Part shown: positions 41,280 through 48,520 of the stretch, in pieces
How the letters are laid out: the number at the start of each line of letters is the position of its first letter
Numbering within the stretch: the stretch's first letter is position 1
Assembly (NCBI RefSeq): GCF_028617075.1
Contig: NZ_JAQKGV010000002.1
Location: 124,001 to 188,000, forward strand
Source of the DNA: Rubrobacter calidifluminis
GTDB lineage: Bacteria; Actinomycetota; Rubrobacteria; Rubrobacterales; Rubrobacteraceae
Direction of reading: 5' to 3'
DNA length: 64,000 bases
The notes under the pieces: generated by a model
Databases searched by the model: none
Told to the model about the DNA's origin: nothing
What the model saw: only the letters and a program-made list of their open reading frames with translations
Position numbers and translations under genes: made by a program

Positions 41280-41783
41280 CTACTCTCCCTCCTCCTGTAT
41301 CTCTCTCTCGCTCTCCTGAACGGCTTTCGCGACGATAGCGAGCGCGACCACGAGACCGACCGGCCCCACCCAGCCGGGCAGCCGGATGCCGAAGAGCCGG
41401 TCCAGAGAGTACCTGTCGGGTCCGGAGAGCATGAGCGCAAGCGCGATCGCCATGTTGGTGAGCGGAAGCTCCGCACCGCCCTCCGTCGCCCAGATCGGCT
41501 TGTTCCAGTGCACCTTGCGCGCCGCCATCGCCATCGCCCCGATGATCCCGAGCGGCCCCACCGGGTGGAAGAGCCCGAGCGCGGTGAGCACCCCGCCACC
41601 GAACTCCGAGGCACCGCCCACGAACGCCCAGCGCTCGGCGGGTTTGAGGTTGAGCGTCTCCATCATACCCCTGGTTCCCTCGGGGCCGGGGCCCCCGAAC
41701 CAACCGAAGAGCTTCTGCCCCCCGTGACCGGCGAGGAGTGTCCCCGCAGTACCCCTCAGCACAAGCTGCGAAAGATCTTTCAC
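41280..41783 (-). CDS. DoxX-family membrane protein
   Basis: 167 residues with four hydrophobic segments. LRGTAGTLLAGHGGQKLFGWFGGPGPEGTRGMMETL and PAERWAFVGGASEFGGGVLTALGLF fit the DoxX/MhqP-like family found in quinone and redox stress operons. Stop codon abuts the TTG start of the PPOX gene (TAGTTG). Located in the cytoplasmic membrane. Molecular function of the family is not settled. Confidence 0.88.
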   Translation of the reverse strand: MKDLSQLVLRGTAGTLLAGHGGQKLFGWFGGPGPEGTRGMMETLNLKPAERWAFVGGASEFGGGVLTALGLFHPVGPLGIIGAMAMAARKVHWNKPIWATEGGAELPLTNMAIALALMLSGPDRYSLDRLFGIRLPGWVGPVGLVVALAIVAKAVQESEREIQEEGE

Positions 41784-41847
41784 TACCGACCTCCCTTTCC
41801 TCTCTGGATCGTCTCTGGATCGCTACACACAGACTGCCCGACAGCCG

Positions 41848-42306
41848 CTACTCGTTAACGCCCGTCACCCCCTCCAGGTTGCCCCGTACCCTCTCCAGAA
41901 GGCCTCGCAGAAGAGCCCTCTCTTCGCTGCTCAGACCGTCGAGCGCCTCCTGCTCGACCTGCTCCCAGCAGCGGAAGACGCGTTCCACCGCACTCCGTCC
42001 TCGCCCGGACAGATACACCCGGAAGCTGCGCGCATCCTCGGGGTCCCTCCGCCTCTCGACGAACCCGCAGCGCTCCAGACGCTGGACCATCCGGGTCGCC
42101 GTCGGCGGTTCCACCCCAAGCCTCCCGGCCAGCTCGCATACCCGCAGACCGTCCTCCCGCCACAGCTCCGCCAGTACCAGCTCCTGACCCGGGTGCAGTC
42201 CCAGCGCCGCCAGCTCACGCCCGACCCTGCCCCGGTGAGCCCTGCTCACCCGGGCCAGCAGATGCCCGGTGGTCTCCCTGATCTCTTCTCCGCTTCCGCG
42301 GTTCAC
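41848..42306 (-). CDS. MarR-family transcriptional regulator
   Basis: 152 residues from GTG 42306, which is eight bases after GGGAG. Winged-helix core: LHPGQELVLAELWREDGLRVCELAGRLGVEPPTATRMVQRLERCGFVERRRDPEDARSFRVYLS. Upstream ATG at 42348 would place the operator inside the coding region. It heads the minus-strand group with doxX, the PPOX gene and the VOC dioxygenase, and probably represses them together with itself in response to quinones or electrophiles (inference by analogy with MhqR). Confidence 0.9.
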   Translation of the reverse strand: MNRGSGEEIRETTGHLLARVSRAHRGRVGRELAALGLHPGQELVLAELWREDGLRVCELAGRLGVEPPTATRMVQRLERCGFVERRRDPEDARSFRVYLSGRGRSAVERVFRCWEQVEQEALDGLSSEERALLRGLLERVRGNLEGVTGVNE

Positions 42307-42332
42307 TCTCAGACTCCCGCCAGACCAATTAG

Positions 42333-42373
42333 TTAGCCGGCTAAACATCTAACACGGGAGGGATGTTTGTCAA
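42333..42373 (-). promoter_or_regulatory. marR promoter with palindromic operator
   Basis: On the minus strand TTGACA (complement of 42368-42373) and TAGATG (complement of 42346-42351) are spaced by 16 bases. The perfect palindrome TTAGCCGGCTAA (42333-42344) adjoins the -10 element, a typical position for MarR autorepression. Confidence 0.6.
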
Positions 42374-42403
42374 GAAGATCAGCGTTTTTGGGGGCTGTCC
42401 GCC

Positions 42404-42877
42404 TCATCCCGGGCGTGGCGTGAAGTGTGCGAGCGCCAGCAGTCGTCCGAGGAGGGTTCGGGCGAACGGCCGGTAGCGGGTGTTCTGGAACGCGGCGAGG
42501 CGCCAGCCTTTCTCTCCTTCTCTGACGGCGACCATCGTCTGGACGGAGAGCCGCCGGCTCGAGGGGTGATTCTGGTGTGCCCGGAGGATGGCTCCCCTGC
42601 TGTGGATGAGAGCCACGTCGGGTGAGAGGAAGCGCAGCGAGGAGGACTCGGTGACGAGGCGGGAGCCTTTCATGAACCGATCGAAGAGCGGCCGGTGGGC
42701 CTCGGCGATCTCCTGGCGTCCTTTGAGATGCGTCCCGTCGAAGACGACGTAGTCGGCGTCTTCGGTGAACAGGGAGGCGTAAGCGTCGGCATCACCCCGG
42801 TCCCAGGCCTCACCTAACTCCTGTATGAGGCCCTGGATGGCGGCTTCGTCATTCGGGTGTGGTGTTTTCTTCTGCAT
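42404..42877 (-). CDS. SnoaL-like / DUF4440 NTF2-fold protein (SgcJ/EcaC family)
   Basis: 157 residues. NDEAAIQGLIQELGEAWDRGDADAYASLFTEDADYVVFDGTHLKGRQEIAEAHRPLFD is the family signature; a cone-shaped NTF2 fold with unknown ligand is expected. ATG 42877 has AGGAGA seven bases upstream, so is preferred over 42904. Positioned after the exporter gene on the same strand, 94 bases apart. Confidence 0.82.
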   Translation of the reverse strand: MQKKTPHPNDEAAIQGLIQELGEAWDRGDADAYASLFTEDADYVVFDGTHLKGRQEIAEAHRPLFDRFMKGSRLVTESSSLRFLSPDVALIHSRGAILRAHQNHPSSRRLSVQTMVAVREGEKGWRLAAFQNTRYRPFARTLLGRLLALAHFTPRPG

Positions 42878-42971
42878 CTTCGTTTCTCCTGCATCGTTGA
42901 GCACGCTGTATTTCTTTGGTGTCCGTGATCTGAGCGGGCTGCGCGCCGTCCTGGCGTGCCACCCGGTGGAA

Positions 42972-44606
42972 CTATCCGGTGGTTGTGTCTTCGGTCATGA
43001 ACACCTGATGATCTTTGCGCCGGTTGTCCACGGCGAGGCAGCCCAGGGCGGCGAGCAGGACGACGGCTATCGGGAGCACCATCGTCGGGTGCATCGCGTC
43101 CACGAAGCCGTGGGTGAAGACGCTGTGGGCGGCGCTCTCTATGCGGTGAGCGAGCTGCGGGGGTACGCTCCGCGGTAGGTGCGTCCCGCCTCCCGTCTGG
43201 CCGGCTCCCACCTCGAAGCCTCTCTTCGCGGCGTGACCGAAACCCGCCACGAAGCGGTCGCGGACCTGCGGCGGGAGCTGCGAGGAGCGGCTTGTGGCCT
43301 GGTCGTGGAGGGCTGAGGCGAGGCGGTTCTGAAGGAGGGCGCCGACGGCTGCGCCGGCGATGACGCCGCCGAGCTCCTGGGTGGTGTTGAGCACCCCGGA
43401 TGCCGCACCTGCGAGCTCGGGCCTGAGGTTCCGGGTAGCGATGCTGTAGACCGGGCCCCAGACGCAGGCGAGCCCTGCGCCGCTCGCGATCAGGCCGGGC
43501 AGGAAGATCCAGCGGGGGGAGCCTGCGTGGGCGACCCAGTCTATGTAGCCCACTCCGGAGGCGAAGACCGGGAGGCCGAAGAGGAGGACGTACTTGCCGC
43601 CCATCCTGTCTGCGAGGATGCCAGCGAAGGGGGAGACGAGCATCATCGCGAGAGGTTGCGGCGCTATGGTGAGCCCGGCCGCGAGCGCGCTGTAGCCCAG
43701 GACCGACTGCAGGTAGATCGTCAGGGGGAGGTAGACGCCGAGCATCGCGAAGCCTATCGCCGCCAGGACGAGCGTCATCAGGGTGAAGTTGCGGTCCCTG
43801 AAGACGGCGAAGGGTACGAGCGGCTCGCTGTTCTGGTGGAAGCGCTGGTGGATGAGGAAGATGGCGAGGAGAGACGCGCCCGCGCAGATGATCTCGGGTA
43901 TGGTTATGAAAGAGTAGACCTTCCCCCAGTCGTGGCGCTCGCCTTCGATGAGGCCGAAGACGACGCCGAGGAGTCCGGCGGTGGCTAGGAGGACTCCGGT
44001 GAGGTCGAGCCGGTGGCGGCGTCCGGGCCGGAGGTCGGGGACGAGGGCGAAGGCGAGGGCGATGACGGCGAGGCCCACGGGCACATTGACGTAGAAGATC
44101 CAACGCCACCCCAGATGGGTGACGATGAAGCCGCCCAAGGTCGGCCCGGCGAGTACTGCGAGCCCACTCACTATGCCGTTTAGAGCGAAGACGGCCCCGC
44201 GCTGTCCGGGCGGGAAGAGGCTGGTCATGAGGGGGAGACCCTGCGGGGCCAGGAGCGCGGCCCCGAGCCCCTGCAGCGCGCGGGCGGCGATGAGCTGGGC
44301 CGGGTCCCGGGCGAGGCCGCTTGCGACCGAGGCCGCGGTGAAGAGGGCGATGCCCGCGATGAACAGGTTGCGCGGCCCGAGGATATCGCCGAGCCTTCCG
44401 GCGGTGATGAGCAGCACCGCGTAGAGCAGGCTGTAGGCGTTGAGGACCCACAGAACCTCATCGAGCGAGGCCCCGATGCCGTCTATGATCCTCGGTATGG
44501 CGATGTTGACGATGGTCAGGTCGAGCAACGTCATGAAGAGGCCCAGAACGAGCACCGCCATCACCGCCCAGCGGTTGCCCCGCACCCGGCCTTTCTGGTC
44601 AGACAT
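42972..44606 (-). CDS. MFS multidrug exporter, DHA2 (EmrB/QacA) family
   Basis: About 544 residues with 14 hydrophobic segments. Motifs: VLGLFMTLLDLTIVNIAIPRI (DHA2 motif D1), WVLNAYSLLYAVLLITAGRLGDILGPR (motif A), RALQGLGAALLAP and LAGPTLGGFIVTHLGWRWIFYVNVPVG (motif C). Proton-driven drug or toxin efflux in the cytoplasmic membrane. ATG 44606 (MSDQKGRVRGNRW) is chosen; ATG 44642 would add 12 residues. Substrate unknown; neighbours suggest electrophiles or aromatics. Confidence 0.92.
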   Translation of the reverse strand: MSDQKGRVRGNRWAVMAVLVLGLFMTLLDLTIVNIAIPRIIDGIGASLDEVLWVLNAYSLLYAVLLITAGRLGDILGPRNLFIAGIALFTAASVASGLARDPAQLIAARALQGLGAALLAPQGLPLMTSLFPPGQRGAVFALNGIVSGLAVLAGPTLGGFIVTHLGWRWIFYVNVPVGLAVIALAFALVPDLRPGRRHRLDLTGVLLATAGLLGVVFGLIEGERHDWGKVYSFITIPEIICAGASLLAIFLIHQRFHQNSEPLVPFAVFRDRNFTLMTLVLAAIGFAMLGVYLPLTIYLQSVLGYSALAAGLTIAPQPLAMMLVSPFAGILADRMGGKYVLLFGLPVFASGVGYIDWVAHAGSPRWIFLPGLIASGAGLACVWGPVYSIATRNLRPELAGAASGVLNTTQELGGVIAGAAVGALLQNRLASALHDQATSRSSQLPPQVRDRFVAGFGHAAKRGFEVGAGQTGGGTHLPRSVPPQLAHRIESAAHSVFTHGFVDAMHPTMVLPIAVVLLAALGCLAVDNRRKDHQVFMTEDTTTG

Positions 44607-44732
44607 CTCTCTGCTGGCTCCTTCCTGATGAATGGAGTTCATCTGCTACCCTGCGGAGCCTGCGACCTGCTATGCTTGAGGGTACGCACGACCCCGACGG
44701 TCCGCTCCGCAGGGCTGTTACGGGGAACGTCC

Positions 44733-44766
44733 GGCCCCGGCGGGTGTGGCCGCACCCGCCGGGGCC
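44733..44766. terminator. Strong hairpin between the exporter and DDN-type reductase genes
   Basis: A 14-bp perfect stem, GGCCCCGGCGGGTG (44733-44746) with CACCCGCCGGGGCC (44753-44766), and a six-base loop TGGCCG. It lies 12 bases after the reductase stop on the minus strand and most likely ends that transcript. No good T-run is present, but the stem is very stable. Confidence 0.65.
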
Positions 44767-44777
44767 TCTCTGTCTAC

Positions 44778-45251
44778 TCAAACCATCTTTCCTCCCTCGA
44801 TCCTGAATACCGGGCACCGCGGCGCCAGGCCCGCGAACTCCTCCGGAGACCCGGAGATGCCGTACAGGCGCCGGAAGAACGTTACGCCGCCCGGCACCTT
44901 CTCCGGGAACTCCCTGAGGATGGGGACGCGCTCCTCGACGGGCAGCTCGACCAGCCTCACGCGCTCCTCGCGGCGCCCGCGGGAGAGGATCGCCCACCCC
45001 GCCCTTCGGGCATTCTCCACCCAATCCGCCTCCCCGGTGCCGGCGACCACGTAGCGCCGGCCGTCCACCACCAGCAGGGAGACCGGCGTCGTGCGCATCC
45101 TGCCGCTCCTGCGGCCCGGGACCGAGATCAGACACATCGGCCCAACCACCAATCCCAGCCGCTGCAGAAAAGCGACCACCGGGTTGACCAGGCTCAACCA
45201 GCCGGGCAACCCCAGCTCCTCCAGACGCCTCCTCTTCCCGCTGCCCGCCAT
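44778..45251 (-). CDS. Deazaflavin (F420)-dependent nitroreductase/quinone reductase family protein (DDN-like)
   Basis: 157 residues. VVGPMCLISVPGRRSGRMRTTPVSLLVVDGRRYVVAGTGEADWVENARRAGWAIL fits the DDN split-barrel family (L-T-T-x-G-RxSG-x-R-x-TPL pattern, W-N-A segment). Members use reduced F420 to reduce quinones or nitro compounds. Ribosome binding site GGAAGGAGG. Divergent from the MarR-DUF4097 regulator, sharing an AT-rich control region, so probably its target. Cofactor use is inferred from family. Confidence 0.85.
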   Translation of the reverse strand: MAGSGKRRRLEELGLPGWLSLVNPVVAFLQRLGLVVGPMCLISVPGRRSGRMRTTPVSLLVVDGRRYVVAGTGEADWVENARRAGWAILSRGRREERVRLVELPVEERVPILREFPEKVPGGVTFFRRLYGISGSPEEFAGLAPRCPVFRIEGGKMV

Positions 45252-45288
45252 CAGCCTCCTTCCGTCACCGTGCTACACTGCAATAAGT

Positions 45289-45335
45289 TTAGTTGCTAAT
45301 GGGAAATTAAAAAAATATTTTAGATGGTAAACTAA
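45289..45335. promoter_or_regulatory. AT-rich divergent promoter region with MarR-type boxes
   Basis: A 110-base gap between divergent genes holds a markedly AT-rich tract (AATTAAAAAAATATTTTAG) unusual for this GC-rich sequence. TTAG-TTG-CTAA (45289-45299) and TTAGATGGTAAACTAA (45320-45335) resemble MarR operator halves (TTAG...CTAA). An extended -10 TGGTAAACT overlaps the second box. Binding is inference. Confidence 0.5.
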
Positions 45336-45361
45336 TAGCAGCATAAACGGAGGTGAGGAAG

Positions 45362-46450
45362 TTGTCAAGTGGGTCACCGAAAAAACGCGAGGAGTTGCTG
45401 GTGGAGCTGGAGAGGGAGGTCCGCCAGACGAACGTGCTCGGGGAGTTCTTCTTCCGGGCCATAGCGGACAGGGTCGGGTTGAACGCGATAGATCTGCAGG
45501 TCGTGAACATACTGGACATCACCGGGCCGGTGACGGCGGGTGAGCTCGCGGAGATGACGGGGGTGACGACCGGGGCGATCACGGGTCTTATCAACCGGCT
45601 GGAGAGGGTTGGGCTGGTGCGGCGGGAGAGGGACCCGGGCGACCGCCGGCGGGTGATCGTCCGGCTGGTTCCGAACGAGGAGTTCATGCGTAAGGCCGGT
45701 CCGATCTTCGACTCCATCGGGAGGTCCTGGGCCGGGCTGGTCTCCGACTACGACGACGAGCAGCTGGCCTTCCTGGTGGACTTCCTGAGGCGGAGCAACG
45801 CGATGACCAGGGCTGAGATCTACAAGCTGCGAGGGGGGGAGGGAGGGGAGTTCGTATCACCGCTCGGTGGGGTGGAGCGCGGGAAGCTGGTGTTCGCGGC
45901 CGGGGCGTCGCGGGTGATCATCAGCGCCGACCCGGACCTGGAGGAACTTTACCGGGCGCACTTCGAGGGGCCCTCTCCCGAGGTGAGGGAGAAGGGCGGC
46001 ACCGTCACCATCCGCTATCCGCGGCGCTTCAGGCCGATGGAGTGGCGCAGGAGGTCCGGGAGGGTCACGCTGAACGCCGGAATACCGTGGGAGATCGAGG
46101 TTCGGGGAGGGGCTTCGGAGCTCGTGGCGGACCTCGCGGTTCTCAAGCTCTCCTCGCTCGAGATCAAAGGCGGAGCCAGCAAGGTAGAGGTCTCTCTACC
46201 CGAACTGGAGGGCACGGTGCCGGTGCGCATCTCCGGCGGGGCGAGCGGCATAACGTTGAGCCGCCCGCAGGGGGCGGCCGCGCGGCTGGTCGTGAAGGGA
46301 GGGGTCAGCGGGCTGAATTTCGACGACCAGCACCTCGGCGCGGTGGGAGGGACGCTAAGGCTGCAGAGTAAGGGTTACGAGAGCTCGGAAGACCGCTACG
46401 AGATCGTGCTCTCCGGCGGGGCGAGCAGGCTGGACGTTGTCATCCGCTAG
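45362..46450 (+). CDS. MarR-type regulator fused to a DUF4097-like beta-repeat domain
   Basis: 362 residues. Residues 1-150 form a MarR winged helix (LQVVNILDITGPVTAGELAEMTGVTTGAITGLINRLERVGLVRRERDPGDRRRVIVRL). After a glycine-rich linker, residues 170-362 form a beta-rich domain with repeated short strands ending in GGAS (IEIRGGASELVADL, LEIKGGASKVEVSL, VRISGGASGITLS, IVLSGGASRLDVVIR) like the DUF4097/bactofilin-type beta-helix. Two-domain arrangement is unusual; the second part may sense a surface, lipid or ligand, or oligomerise. TTG 45362 is five bases after GGAGGTGA; GTG 45353 has no spaced site. Stop overlaps the selD stop on the other strand. Confidence 0.88.
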   Translation: MSSGSPKKREELLVELEREVRQTNVLGEFFFRAIADRVGLNAIDLQVVNILDITGPVTAGELAEMTGVTTGAITGLINRLERVGLVRRERDPGDRRRVIVRLVPNEEFMRKAGPIFDSIGRSWAGLVSDYDDEQLAFLVDFLRRSNAMTRAEIYKLRGGEGGEFVSPLGGVERGKLVFAAGASRVIISADPDLEELYRAHFEGPSPEVREKGGTVTIRYPRRFRPMEWRRRSGRVTLNAGIPWEIEVRGGASELVADLAVLKLSSLEIKGGASKVEVSLPELEGTVPVRISGGASGITLSRPQGAAARLVVKGGVSGLNFDDQHLGAVGGTLRLQSKGYESSEDRYEIVLSGGASRLDVVIR

Positions 46451-47481
46451 GGGATCACCCTGACTCCGGAGTCTTCCGTGACCTCCCCGATGATGTTCGC
46501 GAGCTCCCCGCGGGCCTTCAGCGCCTGCACCAGCTCTCCGGCTCTCTCCGCCGGGACCGAGAGCAGGAGGCCTCCGCTCGTCTGCGGGTCGTAGAGCGGC
46601 AGGAGGTCTTCCTCCGATACACCGTCCGGGTGCACCTTCTCCTGCAGATAGGTGCGGTTGTTGTTCAGGCCGCCGGGGTAACAGCCCTCTGCGGCGAGCG
46701 AAGAGGCGCGATCGAGCAACGGGACGCTACGCCGGTGCACGATCGCTCCTGTCCCGCTCGCCTCCATCATCTCCAGGAGGTGTCCGAGCAGCCCGTAGCC
46801 GGTGACGTCCGTGGCGGCGGAGACGCCGACCTCGCGGGCCGCGTCGCGGGCGCCGCGGTTGAGGCGGGTGGCCCACCGCACGGTCTCCTCGAGGTGCTTC
46901 TCCGGGAGCAGGTCGCGTTTGAGGGCGGTGGTCAGGATGCCGGTGCCCAGAGGTTTGGTAAGTACGAGAGCGTCGCCGGGGCGTGCCCCGGTGTTCCTGG
47001 TGACCCGATCCTCTTCCACCCAGCCGGTGACAGAGAGGCCGTACTTCGGTTCGTCGTCCTGTACCGAGTGCCCGCCGCAGAGCCTGGCTCCGGCCTCCTC
47101 TATCTTCGAGAGCCCACCGGCGAGGATCTCCCGCAGTATGCCGAGGTCGAGCGAGCAGGGGAAGGCGACCAGGTTCATCGCGGTAAGGGGCTCGCCGCCC
47201 ATCGCGTAGACATCCGAGAGGGCGTTGGCCGCGGCGATCTGGCCGAATCGGTACGGATCGTCCACGATCGGGGTGAAGAAGTCTGCCGTCTGCAGCAAGA
47301 GACCACCCCCGAACGGGATGTAGCCTGCATCGTCGCGGCTCTCTATCCCGCTCACGAGTCCGCCGGCGTCGCCGGGAACGAGTCCCGAGAGTGCCTGCTC
47401 CAGGTCCCCCGGAGCGAACTTCGACGCTCAACCGGCCTTGGTGGAGTACCTGGTGAGCCTTATCCTCGTTCGCTCGTCCAT
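46447..47481 (-). CDS. selD: Selenide, water dikinase with in-frame TGA (selenocysteine)
   Basis: Makes monoselenophosphate from selenide and ATP, the selenium donor for Sec and selenouridine. The ATG is at 47481; codon 18 is TGA (47428-47430 complement), giving STKAG-U-ASKFAPGDL. This aligns with the E. coli active site C17-G-C-K20: Sec18 replaces C17 and Lys21 is the catalytic lysine. A hairpin fitting a bacterial SECIS follows. The rest is canonical: QTADFFTPIVDDPYRFGQIAAANALSDVYAMGG, GGHSVQDDEPKYGLSVTG, ATDVTGYGLLGHLLEM, YDPQTSGGLLLSV. If TGA were read as stop, only an N-terminally truncated SelD starting at 47355 would be called. About 344 residues with Sec. Confidence 0.93.
47397..47415 (-). 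promoter_or_regulatory. Candidate bacterial SECIS hairpin of selD
   Basis: On the minus strand GCTCC and GGAGC pair around the nine-base loop GGGGGACCT, beginning about 12 bases after the TGA. Bacterial SECIS elements lie at this distance and carry a guanine-containing apical loop for SelB. Extra pairing below the stem was not computed. Confidence 0.6.
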
Positions 47482-47490
47482 CTCGCGGAG

Positions 47491-47496
47491 AGTATA
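47491..47496 (-). promoter_or_regulatory. -10 element of selD promoter
   Basis: TATACT on the minus strand ends nine bases before the selD ATG, so the transcript may be nearly leaderless. No convincing -35 hexamer was seen. Confidence 0.45.
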
Positions 47497-47526
47497 ACTC
47501 CCCGGCAGGAGGCTCCGCCGCCGGCG

Positions 47527-47555
47527 TTGACCGGCACCGATCGGTGGGTTAAGCT
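47527..47555 (+). promoter_or_regulatory. glpP promoter with palindrome in the spacer
   Basis: TTGACC (47527-47532) and TAAGCT (47550-47555) are separated by 17 bases. The perfect 12-bp palindrome CACCGATCGGTG (47535-47546) lies between them, a position where a repressor would block polymerase. Confidence 0.5.
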
Positions 47556-47635
47556 CGAAGCGATGCCGGTCTCATGCGCCCGGCCGTCTCTGTCGCCGAC
47601 GGCTGCCGCGCTGAGCGGGGTAGTGGAGGAGAACC

Positions 47636-48259
47636 ATGGTGAAGCAAGCCGAGAGAACGGAGCCCAAGCCGCTCGTGCGCCGGCTGCTCCTCGCGCTTTC
47701 CAAAAACCCCGTGATACCCGCGGTGCGCGCCCCGGACGAAACGCTGGAGGAACTGCTCGCCGGGGACCACCCGGCCATCTTCGTCCTCGGCGGGGATGTC
47801 TTCAAGATCGTCGAGCTCTGTCGTCGCGCCCGGCGTCGGCCCCCGGTCTGCATAAACGTGGACATGGTAGGCGGGATAGCCTCCGATGCCAGCGGGCTCG
47901 GGTTCCTCTCCGGCAGGGTGGATGGGATCATCTCAACCCACCGCCACGTCATAGAGATCGCCAGGCAGACCAACCTCATCACCATCCAGCGCCTCTTCGC
48001 CATAGACTCCAGCGCGGTCCGGAGGGGGATGAAGCTCATCCGCCAGGCCGACCCGGACGGCGTGGAGATACTGCCCGGCGTCGTATACCCGGAGATCGCC
48101 GCCGAGTACGCCGGTACCCTCAAGCCGCTCACCCTGGCCGGCGGGCTCGTCCGGGACCGGGGGACCGTGCGCGCTATCGTGGACGCCGGCGCAGCCGGCG
48201 TCTCGACCAGCACCAGGGCGCTCTGGCGCTCCCTTGACGTGGAGCCCGCGAACCTGTAA
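47636..48259 (+). CDS. glpP: Glycerol-3-phosphate-responsive transcription antiterminator
   Basis: 207 residues. NPVIPAVRAPDETLEELLAGDHPAIFVLGGDVFKIVELC, ICINVDMVGGIASDASGLGFL-type phosphate barrel motif (here INVDMVGGIASDASGL), GIISTHRHVIEIARQTNLITIQRLFAID and PGVVYPEI are typical of GlpP, which with glycerol-3-phosphate binds leader mRNA and prevents termination. ATG start. It precedes a leader terminator and the glp/dha genes, which fits the B. subtilis arrangement. RNA binding is inferred from family. Confidence 0.9.
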   Translation: MVKQAERTEPKPLVRRLLLALSKNPVIPAVRAPDETLEELLAGDHPAIFVLGGDVFKIVELCRRARRRPPVCINVDMVGGIASDASGLGFLSGRVDGIISTHRHVIEIARQTNLITIQRLFAIDSSAVRRGMKLIRQADPDGVEILPGVVYPEIAAEYAGTLKPLTLAGGLVRDRGTVRAIVDAGAAGVSTSTRALWRSLDVEPANL

Positions 48260-48309
48260 AGTGAATGCGCATAAATAGTAATCTGCGTTGCGCAGGGCGC
48301 AGAGAGAAG

Positions 48310-48390
48310 AGAGAGCCCCGCGCAGAGCTGCGATAGGTTTGCCGTGCGGCTGCCGCGTCGCGGCTTTGCGCGGGGCTCTCTAGCTTTAGG
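48310..48390 (+). terminator. Leader terminator before glpK, likely GlpP target
   Basis: AGAGAGCCCCGCGCA (48310-48324) pairs perfectly with TGCGCGGGGCTCTCT (48367-48381), 15 bp, and pairing continues inward with GAGCTGCG and CGCGGCTT. AGCTTTAGG follows. It lies between glpP and glpK and would stop transcription unless opened. Its strength and neighbourhood make it the candidate antitermination site. Confidence 0.75.
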
Positions 48391-48520
48391 TGGAGAACCG
48401 CGGGGCGGTATGCTGGGTACGAGGAAAGAGGAGGTGGGGAAGGCGGATTAGGGGTGATCTTTAGACGTGTGACGGAGGCCTTTTGGTCTGGCAGCAGCGG
48501 GGAGGGAGAGGAGGAAGTGT

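Noticed and set aside
43527-43988. Plus-strand frame inside the exporter gene
   Set aside because: Composition is an antisense artefact; the minus-strand exporter has full family motifs.
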